From positions 1-64,000 of the forward strand of contig NZ_JAMXLV010000024.1 in the NCBI RefSeq assembly GCF_024054535.1: DNA of 64,000 nucleotides. Direction: 5' to 3'. Positions 32,716-41,864 of this stretch are shown here, piece by piece. The stretch comes from Thermococcus alcaliphilus. Its GTDB lineage: Archaea > Methanobacteriota_B > Thermococci > Thermococcales > Thermococcaceae. The notes beneath the pieces are model-generated. The model did no database searches. It was given only the letters and a program-made list of their open reading frames with translations, and had not been told where the DNA came from. Position 1 is the first letter of the stretch, and each line of letters begins with the position of its first letter. A program made the position numbers and the translations under genes.

Positions 32716-34424
32716 TCTAACACCTCCTTAAGAGCATCAAGAATCTCTTCAACGGAGAAGGGCCTCCCATCATACTCCAAAATCTTGTGATGCACTTCTA
32801 CTCCAAACTCTTTCTTTAAAAGCTCTGCGAACTGTGCTGTAACATTTTGCTCGATGTCTATTATCACTTTGCCTTCCAAGAGACCTTTAACCTTCTCGGG
32901 CAGAGGATACACCCACTTAAAGTGCAGAAACGCTATGTCTTCCCTGTTGAGAACTTCGAGGGCTTCTCTTATCACATGGTAGGTTGAACCCCATGCGACA
33001 ATGACGTATTTTGCATCCTCTCTCCCCACAAGTTCTGGCATCATGGCATTTTTCCTTATTGTTTCAAGTTTCTTTATTGCCCTTTTCTCCTGCATCAGCC
33101 TTGAAAGTTCCTCGTCTTCGGTTATGTCTCCCCACTCGTCGTGTTCGTTTCCGTTAGCCACCACAACACCCTTTCCGTATCCGGGAATGCTCCTTGGAGA
33201 AATGCCATCTTCGGTGAGCTTGTACCTCTTGTAGTCCTCATCGCTCTCCACAATGTACTTTTCCACCTTAATTTTGCTTAGATCAAGCTCTGGAAGGTTG
33301 TAGTAGGTATCGACAAAGTATTGATCCGTTAAGATTATCACAGGCACTTGGTATTTGTCCGCTAAATTGAAAGCCTCTGCCGTAAGGTAAAAAGCCTCCT
33401 CAATGCTCCCTGGCGCGAGAACTATGCGCGGAAATTCACCATGGCCAGAATAAAGAACAAGGTTCAGGTCGCCTTGCATTGTTCTTGTGGGCAAACCTGT
33501 AGCAGGCCCCGGCCTTTGAGCAAGGTGTATTACCACTGGATTTTCTGCCATTCCAGCTAAGCTTAGGGCTTCGCTCATCAAGGCAAAGCCGCCTCCCGAG
33601 GTTGTTACCATTCCCCTTGCACCGGCAAACCATGCTCCCAGAGCCATGTTTATTGCAGCTATCTCATCCTCTACCTGCTCCACTATTATTTCAAAGTCCT
33701 CGGCATGCTGGGCAGAAAAGACGGCAACACCTGTGGAGGGGCTCATGGGATAAAAGCTCAAGAAGTTCATTCCCCCCGCAACTGCACCCAAGGCTACAGC
33801 CTCGGTGCCGCTTAAAAGAACCTCTTTCTTAACGTTTTCGTCTCTTTTAACCTCAATCCCAATTGTTCCATCTTCACACAGCTTTACTCCAAGCTCATAA
33901 CCTTTCCTAGCGGCTTCAATGTTTTTTAACACAACCTCTTCTCCTTTGCTGCCAAATCTTTTTCTCAGATATTCCTCAAGAACCTCAAAGTCCCCGTGGA
34001 AGAGTCCAACCACAACTCCCGCTGCTATTGTGTTTAAATACAGAGGACTGCCAACTTCTTTTGCCATTTCATTGAGAGGCACTTCAACAAAGTTTACTCT
34101 GCTGAGGTATTCCTCCTCAACGTTTTCCTTTTCGCCCAAAACCACTGTGTTCTCTGTGAGCCTCTTTTCCACCCAAGGAAGAACTCCACGTTTGAACGGG
34201 ATTAAGATATCGATTCTCCTTACAAATGCTCTTACCTTTTTTGATGATACTCTGATTTCGGTGGTGTTTATACCACCTCTAACCCTCGACATGTACTCTT
34301 TGTTTGCATAGACGTTATAACCAGAAAGCTTCAAAACCCTTGTAAGAATCTCTTCAACTGTCTGAATTCCCTGACCTGCTGCACCACCCAAAACAATAGA
34401 AACATCTTCCTTAAACTCGACCAT
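32712..34424 (-). CDS. 2-oxoacid:ferredoxin oxidoreductase, fused gamma-alpha subunit
   Basis: 570 residues. Gamma domain at about 1-190 ([23 protein letters not shown]), alpha domain from about 205: [12 protein letters not shown] (CoA/2-oxoacid loop; canonical YPITP), [43 protein letters not shown]-terminal [12 protein letters not shown] domain. The fused gamma-alpha plus beta layout is that of the two-subunit Sulfolobus/KorAB type. The promoter carries the ACCTT-N13-TCGAA element shared with oxidative-stress genes. Confidence 0.9.
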   Translation of the reverse strand: MVEFKEDVSIVLGGAAGQGIQTVEEILTRVLKLSGYNVYANKEYMSRVRGGINTTEIRVSSKKVRAFVRRIDILIPFKRGVLPWVEKRLTENTVVLGEKENVEEEYLSRVNFVEVPLNEMAKEVGSPLYLNTIAAGVVVGLFHGDFEVLEEYLRKRFGSKGEEVVLKNIEAARKGYELGVKLCEDGTIGIEVKRDENVKKEVLLSGTEAVALGAVAGGMNFLSFYPMSPSTGVAVFSAQHAEDFEIIVEQVEDEIAAINMALGAWFAGARGMVTTSGGGFALMSEALSLAGMAENPVVIHLAQRPGPATGLPTRTMQGDLNLVLYSGHGEFPRIVLAPGSIEEAFYLTAEAFNLADKYQVPVIILTDQYFVDTYYNLPELDLSKIKVEKYIVESDEDYKRYKLTEDGISPRSIPGYGKGVVVANGNEHDEWGDITEDEELSRLMQEKRAIKKLETIRKNAMMPELVGREDAKYVIVAWGSTYHVIREALEVLNREDIAFLHFKWVYPLPEKVKGLLEGKVIIDIEQNVTAQFAELLKKEFGVEVHHKILEYDGRPFSVEEILDALKEVLE

Positions 34425-34445
34425 ATGCCATCACTTCCAATAAAG

Positions 34446-34468
34446 TTCGACTTTCGTCATAATAAGGT
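34446..34468 (-). promoter_or_regulatory. ACCTT-N13-TCGAA promoter element of the 2-oxoacid oxidoreductase operon
   Basis: Leftward strand: ACCTT (34468-34464), 13 bases, TCGAA (34450-34446), about 20 bases before the ATG. ACCTTATTA and AAAGTCGAAC are both identical to the encapsulin promoter, with five differing bases between them. Confidence 0.5.
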
Positions 34469-34562
34469 TTGTGGATTAGGTTTATATAATTTTCTTCCAA
34501 AGCCCTAACAATGAAGAAAGCAAACAAACTCTGGGAAAAAAGACAAAGTTAAAGAAAAGAGA

Positions 34563-35213
34563 TCATTCAAGCTTCTTGTAGCAGAACCACCAGTCGTAGC
34601 ACTCTATCTCGCCCTTGGCTTTGGCCTCTTCGCGTTCTTTAACTTGGTCAACTGTGCTAGCTGGTGGGACAATGACTTTGTTACCTATAAGCTCATTGTT
34701 GGGCCACTTGTGAGGCAAAGCAACTCCCTTTTCTGTGCTTATCTTTAGAGCCTTGACGAGCCTTAAAATCTCGTCCCAATCTCTACCAACTTCGGCTGGG
34801 TAATAGACTATTGCCCTGATAACGCCTTTGTCATCAACCACAAAGACCGCCCTGGCTGTTATTGTTGCACCACTCGGTATCATGCCGAGTCTATCAGCCA
34901 AGTCTCCCCTGTCGTCAGCGATAACTGGGAAAGTTATTTCCTCACCGAGGTTCTCCTTGATCCATTCCATCCATTTGATGTGGCTGAATACTTGGTCAAC
35001 GCTGAGTCCTATAGGCTCAACACCAAGTTCTCTGAACTTATCAATTCTCTTTTGTAGAGCGTAGAACTCGGTAGTACAGACGGGAGTGAAATCTGCTGGG
35101 TGGCTGAAAAGCAAGAACCACTTGCCCTTTTCTGCAAAGTAGTCTGGAAGCTTTATTACCCCGTGGGTTGTTTTTACCTCAACCTCTGGAAACTTTTCAC
35201 CGATAGCTACCAT
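34563..35213 (-). CDS. peroxiredoxin (archaeal Prx6-like)
   Basis: 216 residues from the ATG at 35213 after GAGGTGAT. Peroxidatic Cys in [18 protein letters not shown]-terminal arm with two further cysteines ([15 protein letters not shown]) that can form the resolving disulfide, as in the Aeropyrum and Pyrococcus enzymes that make decamers. Reduces hydrogen and organic peroxides. Single gene with TATA GTTTTATATA and a near-match TTCGG-N4-CCTAA site upstream. Confidence 0.95.
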   Translation of the reverse strand: MVAIGEKFPEVEVKTTHGVIKLPDYFAEKGKWFLLFSHPADFTPVCTTEFYALQKRIDKFRELGVEPIGLSVDQVFSHIKWMEWIKENLGEEITFPVIADDRGDLADRLGMIPSGATITARAVFVVDDKGVIRAIVYYPAEVGRDWDEILRLVKALKISTEKGVALPHKWPNNELIGNKVIVPPASTVDQVKEREEAKAKGEIECYDWWFCYKKLE

Positions 35214-35270
35214 CTCCATCACCTCATTTTGTTTTCATATGAAACTTTTAAAGTTCGAATATATAAAACT

Positions 35271-35284
35271 TTCGGTTTTCCTAA
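35271..35284. promoter_or_regulatory. near-match TTAGG-N4-CCTAA palindrome at the peroxiredoxin promoter
   Basis: TTCGGTTTTCCTAA differs by one base from the perfect motif and has the same TTTT spacer as the RuBisCO site. It lies just upstream of the TATA box instead of downstream, so any action could differ. Confidence 0.35.
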
Positions 35285-35345
35285 CAAAACTCAGAAACCC
35301 TAATTAGTTCAGCGACGTTCCCATCTTTAAGTTCGAAAGAATAAC

Positions 35346-36086
35346 TCAAAGAGACACAAGTTGTAAAACTAGCTCGGATTTTTCACAGTGCTTTTTCAGT
35401 CTCTCAATGACCCTTCTATCTCCTCCAAGTACGGGCCAGAGGATAGAATCTATGTGGAGGGGCGGCACACCAACTTCCCTCGAAATTTTTCTCCAGAATT
35501 TTACTGGCTCCTCGGATGTAAATCTTTTTGTGTAGTTTTCGATTCTGAAGTCTTTTGGGATGTCGATTTCCATTGGATAGGGAATGAACTCTTTGAAAGC
35601 TATCCTTGATGCATAGCCGAACATTTTTACAGCAAAAACAATGGTTTTTGCATCTTCCTTTGAATTCATGACCCTTGCCAAATGATCCCGAAATCTCAGC
35701 ATATTGTGATAGTAATCCCTTAAATCCTCCATCGTTAGGGAGCTTAAAAAAGGCTCCAGCTTTTTAAGACGATTTAACTTCGGCTGGATTAATCTCCTGT
35801 TGGTTTTTGAGTTTGGCAAAAATTCGGAGTAAGCCGCTACGATGCCTTTTGGAGGGTTTTTTGAAAAGTACCTCGAGAATTCCCACCACCATTGTTCTCC
35901 TTTAGCAGAAAGCTGATAGCTAACAATTGAATTGGCTACCACAAGCTTGAGAAAGAGCTCATCATCATTAAGGTTTTTGTAAAGGTTCTCCAAAGCTGAA
36001 AACTGCAGGTCAACCTTCTCCTCGATGGTTCTAGCGCATTCAATACCGAGTTCTTTAAGAATGTTCTTGAGGGCTTCAACTTTCAA
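35346..36086 (-). CDS. 8-oxoguanine DNA glycosylase/lyase (AGOG)
   Basis: About 246 residues from TTG 36086 after GGTGGG (TTG 36098 is an alternative). Features of the archaeal AGOG family: SYQLSAKGEQWWWEFSRYF, RRLIQPKLNRL and DLRDYYHNMLRFRDHLARVM. The helix-hairpin-helix core includes the catalytic Lys of TIVFAVKMFGYA and the Asp of DIPKDFRIENY. Removes 8-oxoguanine and nicks the abasic site. It sits between a peroxiredoxin and the mbx operon, in keeping with oxidative damage repair. Confidence 0.88.
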   Translation of the reverse strand: MKVEALKNILKELGIECARTIEEKVDLQFSALENLYKNLNDDELFLKLVVANSIVSYQLSAKGEQWWWEFSRYFSKNPPKGIVAAYSEFLPNSKTNRRLIQPKLNRLKKLEPFLSSLTMEDLRDYYHNMLRFRDHLARVMNSKEDAKTIVFAVKMFGYASRIAFKEFIPYPMEIDIPKDFRIENYTKRFTSEEPVKFWRKISREVGVPPLHIDSILWPVLGGDRRVIERLKKHCEKSELVLQLVSL

Positions 36087-36146
36087 TTTTCCCACCAAAA
36101 AGAAAAGGGAGTAGAGCCTTATAGAATTTGCGAAAAAATAAAGAGG

Positions 36147-36764
36147 TTACTCGGCTTTCTTTTCTTCTTTAGCTTCTTTCTTCTCGGGTGGCTTGGGCTT
36201 TGCCGGTGGTTTGAGGCCATAGCCGAGAATCCTGAACTCTACAACGTCACCATCCCTCAAGATGTATCTAACTTTACCCTCCTCGAGGTGCTCTATCTTA
36301 GCTAAGGGATGCCTGTAGTCTTTGAACTTCCTTACTTTCTCCTCTGGCAGGGGAACCCAGTCAAATAGCTCGAGCTCTTCCTCTTTCCACTCGGTTGTGA
36401 GGATGTAGTTTTCCACATAGCCTAAGGCATTCGTTGGACACACATCAACACAGAACTGGCAGAAAGTACAGCGTCCGTAGTCTACTTTAGGATGGGGTCT
36501 CTTTTCTCCCTCTATCCAGGTCATCTCTATTGCCCTTGCAGGACATATCTGGCCACACATGTTACAGCCTATGCACGTTTTCCAGTTAAGCGTGTGGAAC
36601 CCCCTATACTTCTCGGCTATTTGCGTTTGTTCATAGGGGATCTTAATGGTGACGGGCTTTTTGAAGAGATACTTAAGCCCAAGCCATGGCTTGAGGAATG
36701 AAGGTTTCTTCTTGACTTTCTCTTCAGGGGCAACTTTAAATTCAACCTGCTTTGCGCTCTCCAT
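36147..36764 (-). CDS. mbxN: Mbx/Mbs subunit N, two-[4Fe-4S] ferredoxin-like protein (NuoI-like)
   Basis: 205 residues from the ATG at 36764 after GGTGAT. Two four-cysteine motifs, CIGCNMCGQICP and CTFCQFCVDVCP, bind the clusters that take electrons from ferredoxin. A Lys/Pro/Glu-rich tail (about 180-205) is extra. Peripheral arm subunit on the cytoplasmic side, last gene of the 13-gene operon. Confidence 0.93.
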   Translation of the reverse strand: MESAKQVEFKVAPEEKVKKKPSFLKPWLGLKYLFKKPVTIKIPYEQTQIAEKYRGFHTLNWKTCIGCNMCGQICPARAIEMTWIEGEKRPHPKVDYGRCTFCQFCVDVCPTNALGYVENYILTTEWKEEELELFDWVPLPEEKVRKFKDYRHPLAKIEHLEEGKVRYILRDGDVVEFRILGYGLKPPAKPKPPEKKEAKEEKKAE

Positions 36765-36769
36765 TTTTA

Positions 36770-37945
36770 TCACCTATCTATATCGGGTGGGCAGTTATCA
36801 AGGCTCACCAAAATCACGGGCACGTCTGCTAACCTTGCTCCCACTAAAAGTTGCTCTATCACTCTGATTCCGTGGGCTATGCTTGGGCCTCTTATCTGAA
36901 CCCTGTAAGGCTTGTTTCCTCCATCGCTCACGACATAAGCTCCAAAGTCCCCTTTACTTGATTCCACGTGAGCGTAAGCGTCTCCAGCTGGAACTTTAAA
37001 CCTTGGAAGAGCCTTGAAGCCAGCATGCTCTACCTTATAGGGTCCGCTCGGCGGCCCCATTTCAAGGAGCTGTTCGAGGATGTAGAGATCCTGTTCAAGT
37101 TCAAACCTTCTTACGAGAGCTCTTGCCAACGCGTCTCCCTCTCTAAGCACTGGCACCTCGAAATCAAGTTCTGGGTAAAGGAGATATGGGTCGAGCTTTC
37201 TAACATCAGCTCTAACTCCCGTCGCTCTGAGGTTTGGCCCGGTTACGCCTTCTTCCAAGGCAAATTTCTTGTCCATAACCCCAATTCCTTCAAGCCTCTT
37301 GAATGTGATGTAGTTTTCGAATAGGACGTTGTCAAAGTCTTTAAGCTTGTCTTTTAGATACTCCACAGTGTCCTTCAGCTGCCTTAACCACTTGTCTCCG
37401 GGTATGTCTCTCCTAACTCCCCCGGGGATTGTATAGATGTGGTAAACCCTTGCTCCAGTAAGCTGCTCGAAGAGCGCCATGAACCTCTCTCTATAAGCGG
37501 CAGCCCACTGTCCAGCGGTATAAACACCTAGCTTAAACGCCATTCCCATAGTCCAGAACAGGTAAGCACTAACCCTCGCCATCTCGAGGACTGTTGTCCT
37601 GATCCATTGAGCTCTCTCTGGAACCTCCCATCCCATGAGCTCGTCCACGGCCATTGAGTAGATTGCCTCCGGCACATCCGGCTCAGGAACACATATTCTA
37701 AGGAGGAGAGCTATGTTGGTATACCAAGGCCTATATTCGGCAAGCTTTTCAAAACCCCTGTGGAGGAATCCTGGGTTAGCTATGGCTTTGACTACCCTGT
37801 TACCATCCATTTTAAGGATTAGGCTGTAGTTCTCGGTGGCCATGTGCTGTGGCCCAAAGAACAACTCGTAAGTGTCCTTCTCAAGGGGTAAAAGCTCCAT
37901 CCCATTTTCTCTCGCTTCTCTAATCAACTCTTGTTGTGAAACCAT
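36770..37945 (-). CDS. mbxL: Mbx/Mbs large subunit L (NuoD-like), active-site subunit
   Basis: 391 residues from the ATG at 37945. Related to [NiFe]-hydrogenase large subunits, but where hydrogenases have two CxxC pairs only C85 (RICVPEP) and C385 (LDNCPPD) remain. Loss of half of the nickel ligands is the known mark of Mbx/Mbs, which reduces polysulfide instead of protons. Conserved NPGFLHRGFEKLAEYR and SSKGDFGAYVVSDG line the NuoD fold. Catalytic arm, cytoplasmic. Confidence 0.95.
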   Translation of the reverse strand: MVSQQELIREARENGMELLPLEKDTYELFFGPQHMATENYSLILKMDGNRVVKAIANPGFLHRGFEKLAEYRPWYTNIALLLRICVPEPDVPEAIYSMAVDELMGWEVPERAQWIRTTVLEMARVSAYLFWTMGMAFKLGVYTAGQWAAAYRERFMALFEQLTGARVYHIYTIPGGVRRDIPGDKWLRQLKDTVEYLKDKLKDFDNVLFENYITFKRLEGIGVMDKKFALEEGVTGPNLRATGVRADVRKLDPYLLYPELDFEVPVLREGDALARALVRRFELEQDLYILEQLLEMGPPSGPYKVEHAGFKALPRFKVPAGDAYAHVESSKGDFGAYVVSDGGNKPYRVQIRGPSIAHGIRVIEQLLVGARLADVPVILVSLDNCPPDIDR

Positions 37946-37955
37946 CTTTCTCACC

Positions 37956-38483
37956 TCAGATCACATAGTTCTCCTTATCCTCTTCAAACCTATCGAGCAG
38001 TTTGTACTTCCTCTTGACATAGCTAAGCATGTCAAAGTCCTTCCTGTGAGAAACCCCAGCTTCTCTGTCCTCATCTTCGAGAATCCACGGCATTTCAAGC
38101 TTATCGTTACCTTCAAAGGTTACCTTGTAGAATTCATGAGCGTCTCTCTCATAGGTTTCTGCAGCTGGATAAATGTCCCTAACACTTGGAACCTTTGCTT
38201 TATCAACGTCCCTTGGAATCCTCGTCTTTACAAAGGCATGAACTGCATATGTGTAGCTCCACATCTGGTAAACAAGCTCTATCTCGCCGTCCTTTGGCCA
38301 ATCAACCGCCGTTATCTGCATCATTGACTCAAAGTTGTTTTCCTTGAGGAGAGTAAGAAAGTCCCTTATCCTGTCAGCTGGAATCTTGAACTCTATTCTT
38401 CTCTGCCTTCTAACCTTTCCCTCTGCGTATGGTGCTTTTTGGAGTATGGTATCTACGATTACCTGCTCTTTTTCAAGGCTCAT
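37956..38483 (-). CDS. mbxK: Mbx/Mbs subunit K (NuoC-like)
   Basis: 175 residues from the ATG at 38483, overlapping the mbxJ stop (ATGA) with GGGGGAGG upstream; the longer frame to 38534 is rejected. ETYERDAHEFYKVTFEGN and MPWILEDEDREAGVSHRKDF match the 30-kDa NuoC signature. Scaffold subunit of the peripheral arm. Confidence 0.92.
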   Translation of the reverse strand: MSLEKEQVIVDTILQKAPYAEGKVRRQRRIEFKIPADRIRDFLTLLKENNFESMMQITAVDWPKDGEIELVYQMWSYTYAVHAFVKTRIPRDVDKAKVPSVRDIYPAAETYERDAHEFYKVTFEGNDKLEMPWILEDEDREAGVSHRKDFDMLSYVKRKYKLLDRFEEDKENYVI

Positions 38484-39067
38484 TGCTTTCCTCCCCCGAT
38501 TTCTTTCTTCTTGTTCATAAGCCAGGGTATCCATCTTCTCGCGGTTCTCTCTCTCCAGCCCTCGCCAAAGAGCTCGTCTTGGTTCTTCTTGTAGTACTCG
38601 TAGTTTTCCTTATAGCGCTTCCATCCATCGGCTTTGCCCGTCTCGATCAATTCCATCATCTTCTTTATTCCATCCATTACAGCCTCTGGCCTCGGCATAC
38701 AACCGGCTATTGCCACATCCACCGGGATGTACTTATCGAGGTGCTTTATTGCGTTGTAAGCGTCCCAGTAAATGCCGCCATTAAGGGGACATGAACCGTG
38801 GGCAAGGACGTACTTCGGGTCGGGCTGCATCTCATAGGTTATGATTATCCTCTTGAGTGTCTTTGGAGTTACATAACCGGTAATGAGGAAGAGATCGGCC
38901 ATTCTCGGCGCTGGATTAGGCATCATACCGAAACGCTCTAGGTCATATCTAGAGGTCATTAATGGGGGCATCTCTATACCCCCACATCCCGTACAAAATG
39001 CAACAATCCACATGCTTCTCTTTCTCGCAAAGTTGATGAGCGGTTCATACAACCTCCAATCTACCAT
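38480..39067 (-). CDS. mbxJ: Mbx/Mbs subunit J, [4Fe-4S] small subunit (NuoB-like)
   Basis: 195 residues from the ATG at 39067. Cysteines of CTGCGGIEMPP, GSCPLNGG and AGCMPRPEA bind the proximal cluster next to the active site in MbxL. Passes electrons from MbxN to MbxL at the membrane interface. Confidence 0.94.
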   Translation of the reverse strand: MVDWRLYEPLINFARKRSMWIVAFCTGCGGIEMPPLMTSRYDLERFGMMPNPAPRMADLFLITGYVTPKTLKRIIITYEMQPDPKYVLAHGSCPLNGGIYWDAYNAIKHLDKYIPVDVAIAGCMPRPEAVMDGIKKMMELIETGKADGWKRYKENYEYYKKNQDELFGEGWRERTARRWIPWLMNKKKEIGGGKQ

Positions 39068-39077
39068 CTCTACCACC

Positions 39078-40007
39078 TCACAGACTTGCTAAGATAGCTC
39101 CAAGAGCCGCTATAATTGTGGGCCACTTCCAGTAGAACTTTGCCGCTTGGTCTATGGTAAACCTCGGGAACAGTGCGCCCATGAAGGTCGCCACTAATAA
39201 CACGGCTACCTGCTTAATAAGGAGTATTCCCAAGCTTGCTATTGTGTTGAGTATTGGGCTTGAGAACGCTGTAACGACGGCTCCTCCAAGGAATATGTTG
39301 CTGAAGAACAACGTTTCTGCAAATAATGCTATGGCGTGCTGTATCTGCAGTATCCCCATGTGCTTGCCGCCGAACTCTACCATCGGTCCAAGGGAAATCT
39401 CACCTGGGGCAATCATTATGTCGAATGGCTCTTTTCCGAACATTGCCTGCAGAACGATGTCATAAGCTATCGCTGCCAGCAACAGCGGAAGGTGAATTAT
39501 GCTCCACCCCATTGTCTGCTGAGCCATGACTATTTCGTAGGTGCTGAAAGTTCCGTAAAATTCAGCCAAGGCAACTATAGCAAATCCTAGAGGTACTTGA
39601 ATTGCTAAAAGTGTGAGCAGTGCTCTCTGGGCACCAATGCCTGCATAGGGGTTTCCTGAACTCATTGCTGCAAACATTATTCCCAGCATTGGGATTTCGA
39701 GGAGGAAAGTGATGAGGATTAGATCACCATAGGCTCTAAGGATTCCAATGCTGCCAAGTGGAATGAACATCAAAGCCAATATTGTCGCTCCTAAAGCGTA
39801 GATTACGCCGAAGTCGTAGATCAAACCGTGGGTTATGTTGCTCTTCTTGGAGAGAAGCTTTATTGTATCAAGGATGGGCTGGTAAATCGGGGGTCCAACT
39901 CTCCTGTGAATTCTTGCCGTAACTATTCTGATTATTCCCATGAACATGAACCCTACAAAGGTCGCATAAATTAAAATTAGGAAAGCCTTCAAAGCGGTTT
40001 CAATCAT
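39078..40007 (-). CDS. mbxM: Mbx/Mbs membrane subunit M (NuoH-like)
   Basis: 309 residues with about eight transmembrane helices. IVTARIHRRVGPPIYQPILD and FGKEPFDIMIAPGEISLGP are the NuoH loops that dock the peripheral arm. Links redox chemistry to the ion-pumping modules. Confidence 0.95.
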   Translation of the reverse strand: MIETALKAFLILIYATFVGFMFMGIIRIVTARIHRRVGPPIYQPILDTIKLLSKKSNITHGLIYDFGVIYALGATILALMFIPLGSIGILRAYGDLILITFLLEIPMLGIMFAAMSSGNPYAGIGAQRALLTLLAIQVPLGFAIVALAEFYGTFSTYEIVMAQQTMGWSIIHLPLLLAAIAYDIVLQAMFGKEPFDIMIAPGEISLGPMVEFGGKHMGILQIQHAIALFAETLFFSNIFLGGAVVTAFSSPILNTIASLGILLIKQVAVLLVATFMGALFPRFTIDQAAKFYWKWPTIIAALGAILASL

Positions 40008-40010
40008 TCT

Positions 40011-41864
40011 TCACACCCCCCACAGTGCAAGGATTAGCAAGATTATTGCCAGATACCACGCGTAGCTTTGGGCGCTTCCATTGTAAATATAGCTCCTCAA
40101 AACCTCGGCCAAGTCCTCAACCCATGCCCCTATGTCCCGATAAAGCTTATCGAAGCTTATTCTGAGCCAGAAGGCAAGGGCCTCTTTTAGTGGAAGGAAG
40201 AAGTTCCTCCTTATGGTTAGGTTGTACTCCATTGTAACGGGGTTAGCAGATTGGTAGGTATCTGTGACCGGGACTTTTCTGACCTTTGCTCCAAGGAAGT
40301 AGATTATTCCAGCGATTATGATACCTACTATAAGGTAGATGAGTATTGCCAATGCGTTGTATCTTCCAAAGCCTAAATCAAGTACAAAGAGGTTTCCGCC
40401 GATAACTTCCTTTCCAAATATTTTGTTGAGTTCTCTAGCAACTAATCCCGGAGCTATACCCAAGACAACGTTGAACAATGCCAATATCGCCATCGCTATC
40501 GCCATTGGTAGCGGGGCGTCCTTGGTGTCGTCAAGGTCGGTTGGTCTTTGTCCAAACCACACCGCATATGTGAATCTTATTAGGTAAACGAAACCTATTG
40601 CACTTCCAAAGAAGACCATGCCACCAAGTATTGGGAGATTTTGGCTTATAACCGCCTCAAAGAGCACCCACTTGCTCGCGAACCCAACAAGTGGGGGTAT
40701 TCCAGCTAAGCTTAAAATCGCCACGAATGCCATTGCAAAGGTGAAGGGCATCTTCTCAGCCAATCCTCCCATGTCCGCAAAGGTCGTCTTGCCTGTGCGG
40801 TAGACAATTGTAGCAACTATGAGGAAGAACAATCCCTTAAAGAGTGCGTGGCTTAGAGCGTGGAAGAGGGCAGCTTGCATGCTTAAAGCCGTGCCCACTC
40901 CTATACCAACTAGTATGTAGCCAATTTGGCTTATACTTGAATAAGCGAAGAGCTTTCTTATGTCCTCTTGGAGAGCTGCCAAAAGACCACCGACAATTAT
41001 TGTTAAGCCACCGAGGAAGGCTATTATATATCCGAACTTTGTCGTGCTTCTAAACCCTCCAAGCTCAATCGCTAGGCGAGTCCCCATAAGGATGTAGAGC
41101 ATTACAAGGCCGTAAACTCCAGCCTTGCTTAGAACTCCGCTGAACATCGCTGTATAGCTCTGGTTAGTCTCGGAGTAAGCATCGGGCGCCCACACGTGGA
41201 GTGGGAACATTCCCGCTTTAACTCCAAACGCAATTAGGAAGAGCAGGTATATAAGGGCACTCTCTCCTTTGCTGAAAACCGTATCTGCTCCAAAAGCCGC
41301 TGCATAAGCTTCTTTGTACATCGCCTGCTGTATCTGGGCAAAGTCAAACGTGCCGAGCTTTGCGTAAATCATTCCCAGTGCAATAAGCATCGCATATGCT
41401 CCAAAGACGCTCAGCAGGAAGTACTTAAGTGATGCAGCTCTGTTGTAGTGGAGAACCATCATAAAGCTCGCAAAGGTCATTATCTCCCAGAAGATGAAGA
41501 AAGTCATAAGGTCGTTTGCGAGGAACACTCCAAGTACTCCGCTGAGGCTCATTAACGCAAATAACCATTCATAGCTGTCTCTACCCGTAGATACTAGGGC
41601 AAGGATTGCCGAAAATCCTACCAAGGCACCTATTCCTAGGAAGAACCAGTTCAGTGTGTTTAGAGCAAAGGTCAGCTTAAAGACGCCCAAGTTGAGGACA
41701 AAGCTAAGGCCTTCGCCTGTCTTCTGGTATAGCAGAGCGGTGTATCCGAGTGAAACCCCAGCTCCTAAAACACCAAGGATCTCTCTAATGCCTTTCATGT
41801 CAATGAGCCACGCCAGAGCACCAGCTATTAGGGGAGCAAATATAACTAAGGCAAGTTCGTTCAT
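40011..41864 (-). CDS. mbxH': Mbx/Mbs antiporter-like subunit H' (NuoL/MrpD-like)
   Basis: 617 residues, about fourteen helices plus a C-terminal extension with a lateral helix. Antiporter core: FIFWEIMTFASFMMVL, GVKAGMFPLHVWAPDAYSE, AYSSISQIGYILVG and HALSHALFKGLFFL. One of two adjacent H-type subunits; having two is specific to Mbx as against Mbh. Overlaps mbxH by four bases. Confidence 0.93.
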   Translation of the reverse strand: MNELALVIFAPLIAGALAWLIDMKGIREILGVLGAGVSLGYTALLYQKTGEGLSFVLNLGVFKLTFALNTLNWFFLGIGALVGFSAILALVSTGRDSYEWLFALMSLSGVLGVFLANDLMTFFIFWEIMTFASFMMVLHYNRAASLKYFLLSVFGAYAMLIALGMIYAKLGTFDFAQIQQAMYKEAYAAAFGADTVFSKGESALIYLLFLIAFGVKAGMFPLHVWAPDAYSETNQSYTAMFSGVLSKAGVYGLVMLYILMGTRLAIELGGFRSTTKFGYIIAFLGGLTIIVGGLLAALQEDIRKLFAYSSISQIGYILVGIGVGTALSMQAALFHALSHALFKGLFFLIVATIVYRTGKTTFADMGGLAEKMPFTFAMAFVAILSLAGIPPLVGFASKWVLFEAVISQNLPILGGMVFFGSAIGFVYLIRFTYAVWFGQRPTDLDDTKDAPLPMAIAMAILALFNVVLGIAPGLVARELNKIFGKEVIGGNLFVLDLGFGRYNALAILIYLIVGIIIAGIIYFLGAKVRKVPVTDTYQSANPVTMEYNLTIRRNFFLPLKEALAFWLRISFDKLYRDIGAWVEDLAEVLRSYIYNGSAQSYAWYLAIILLILALWGV

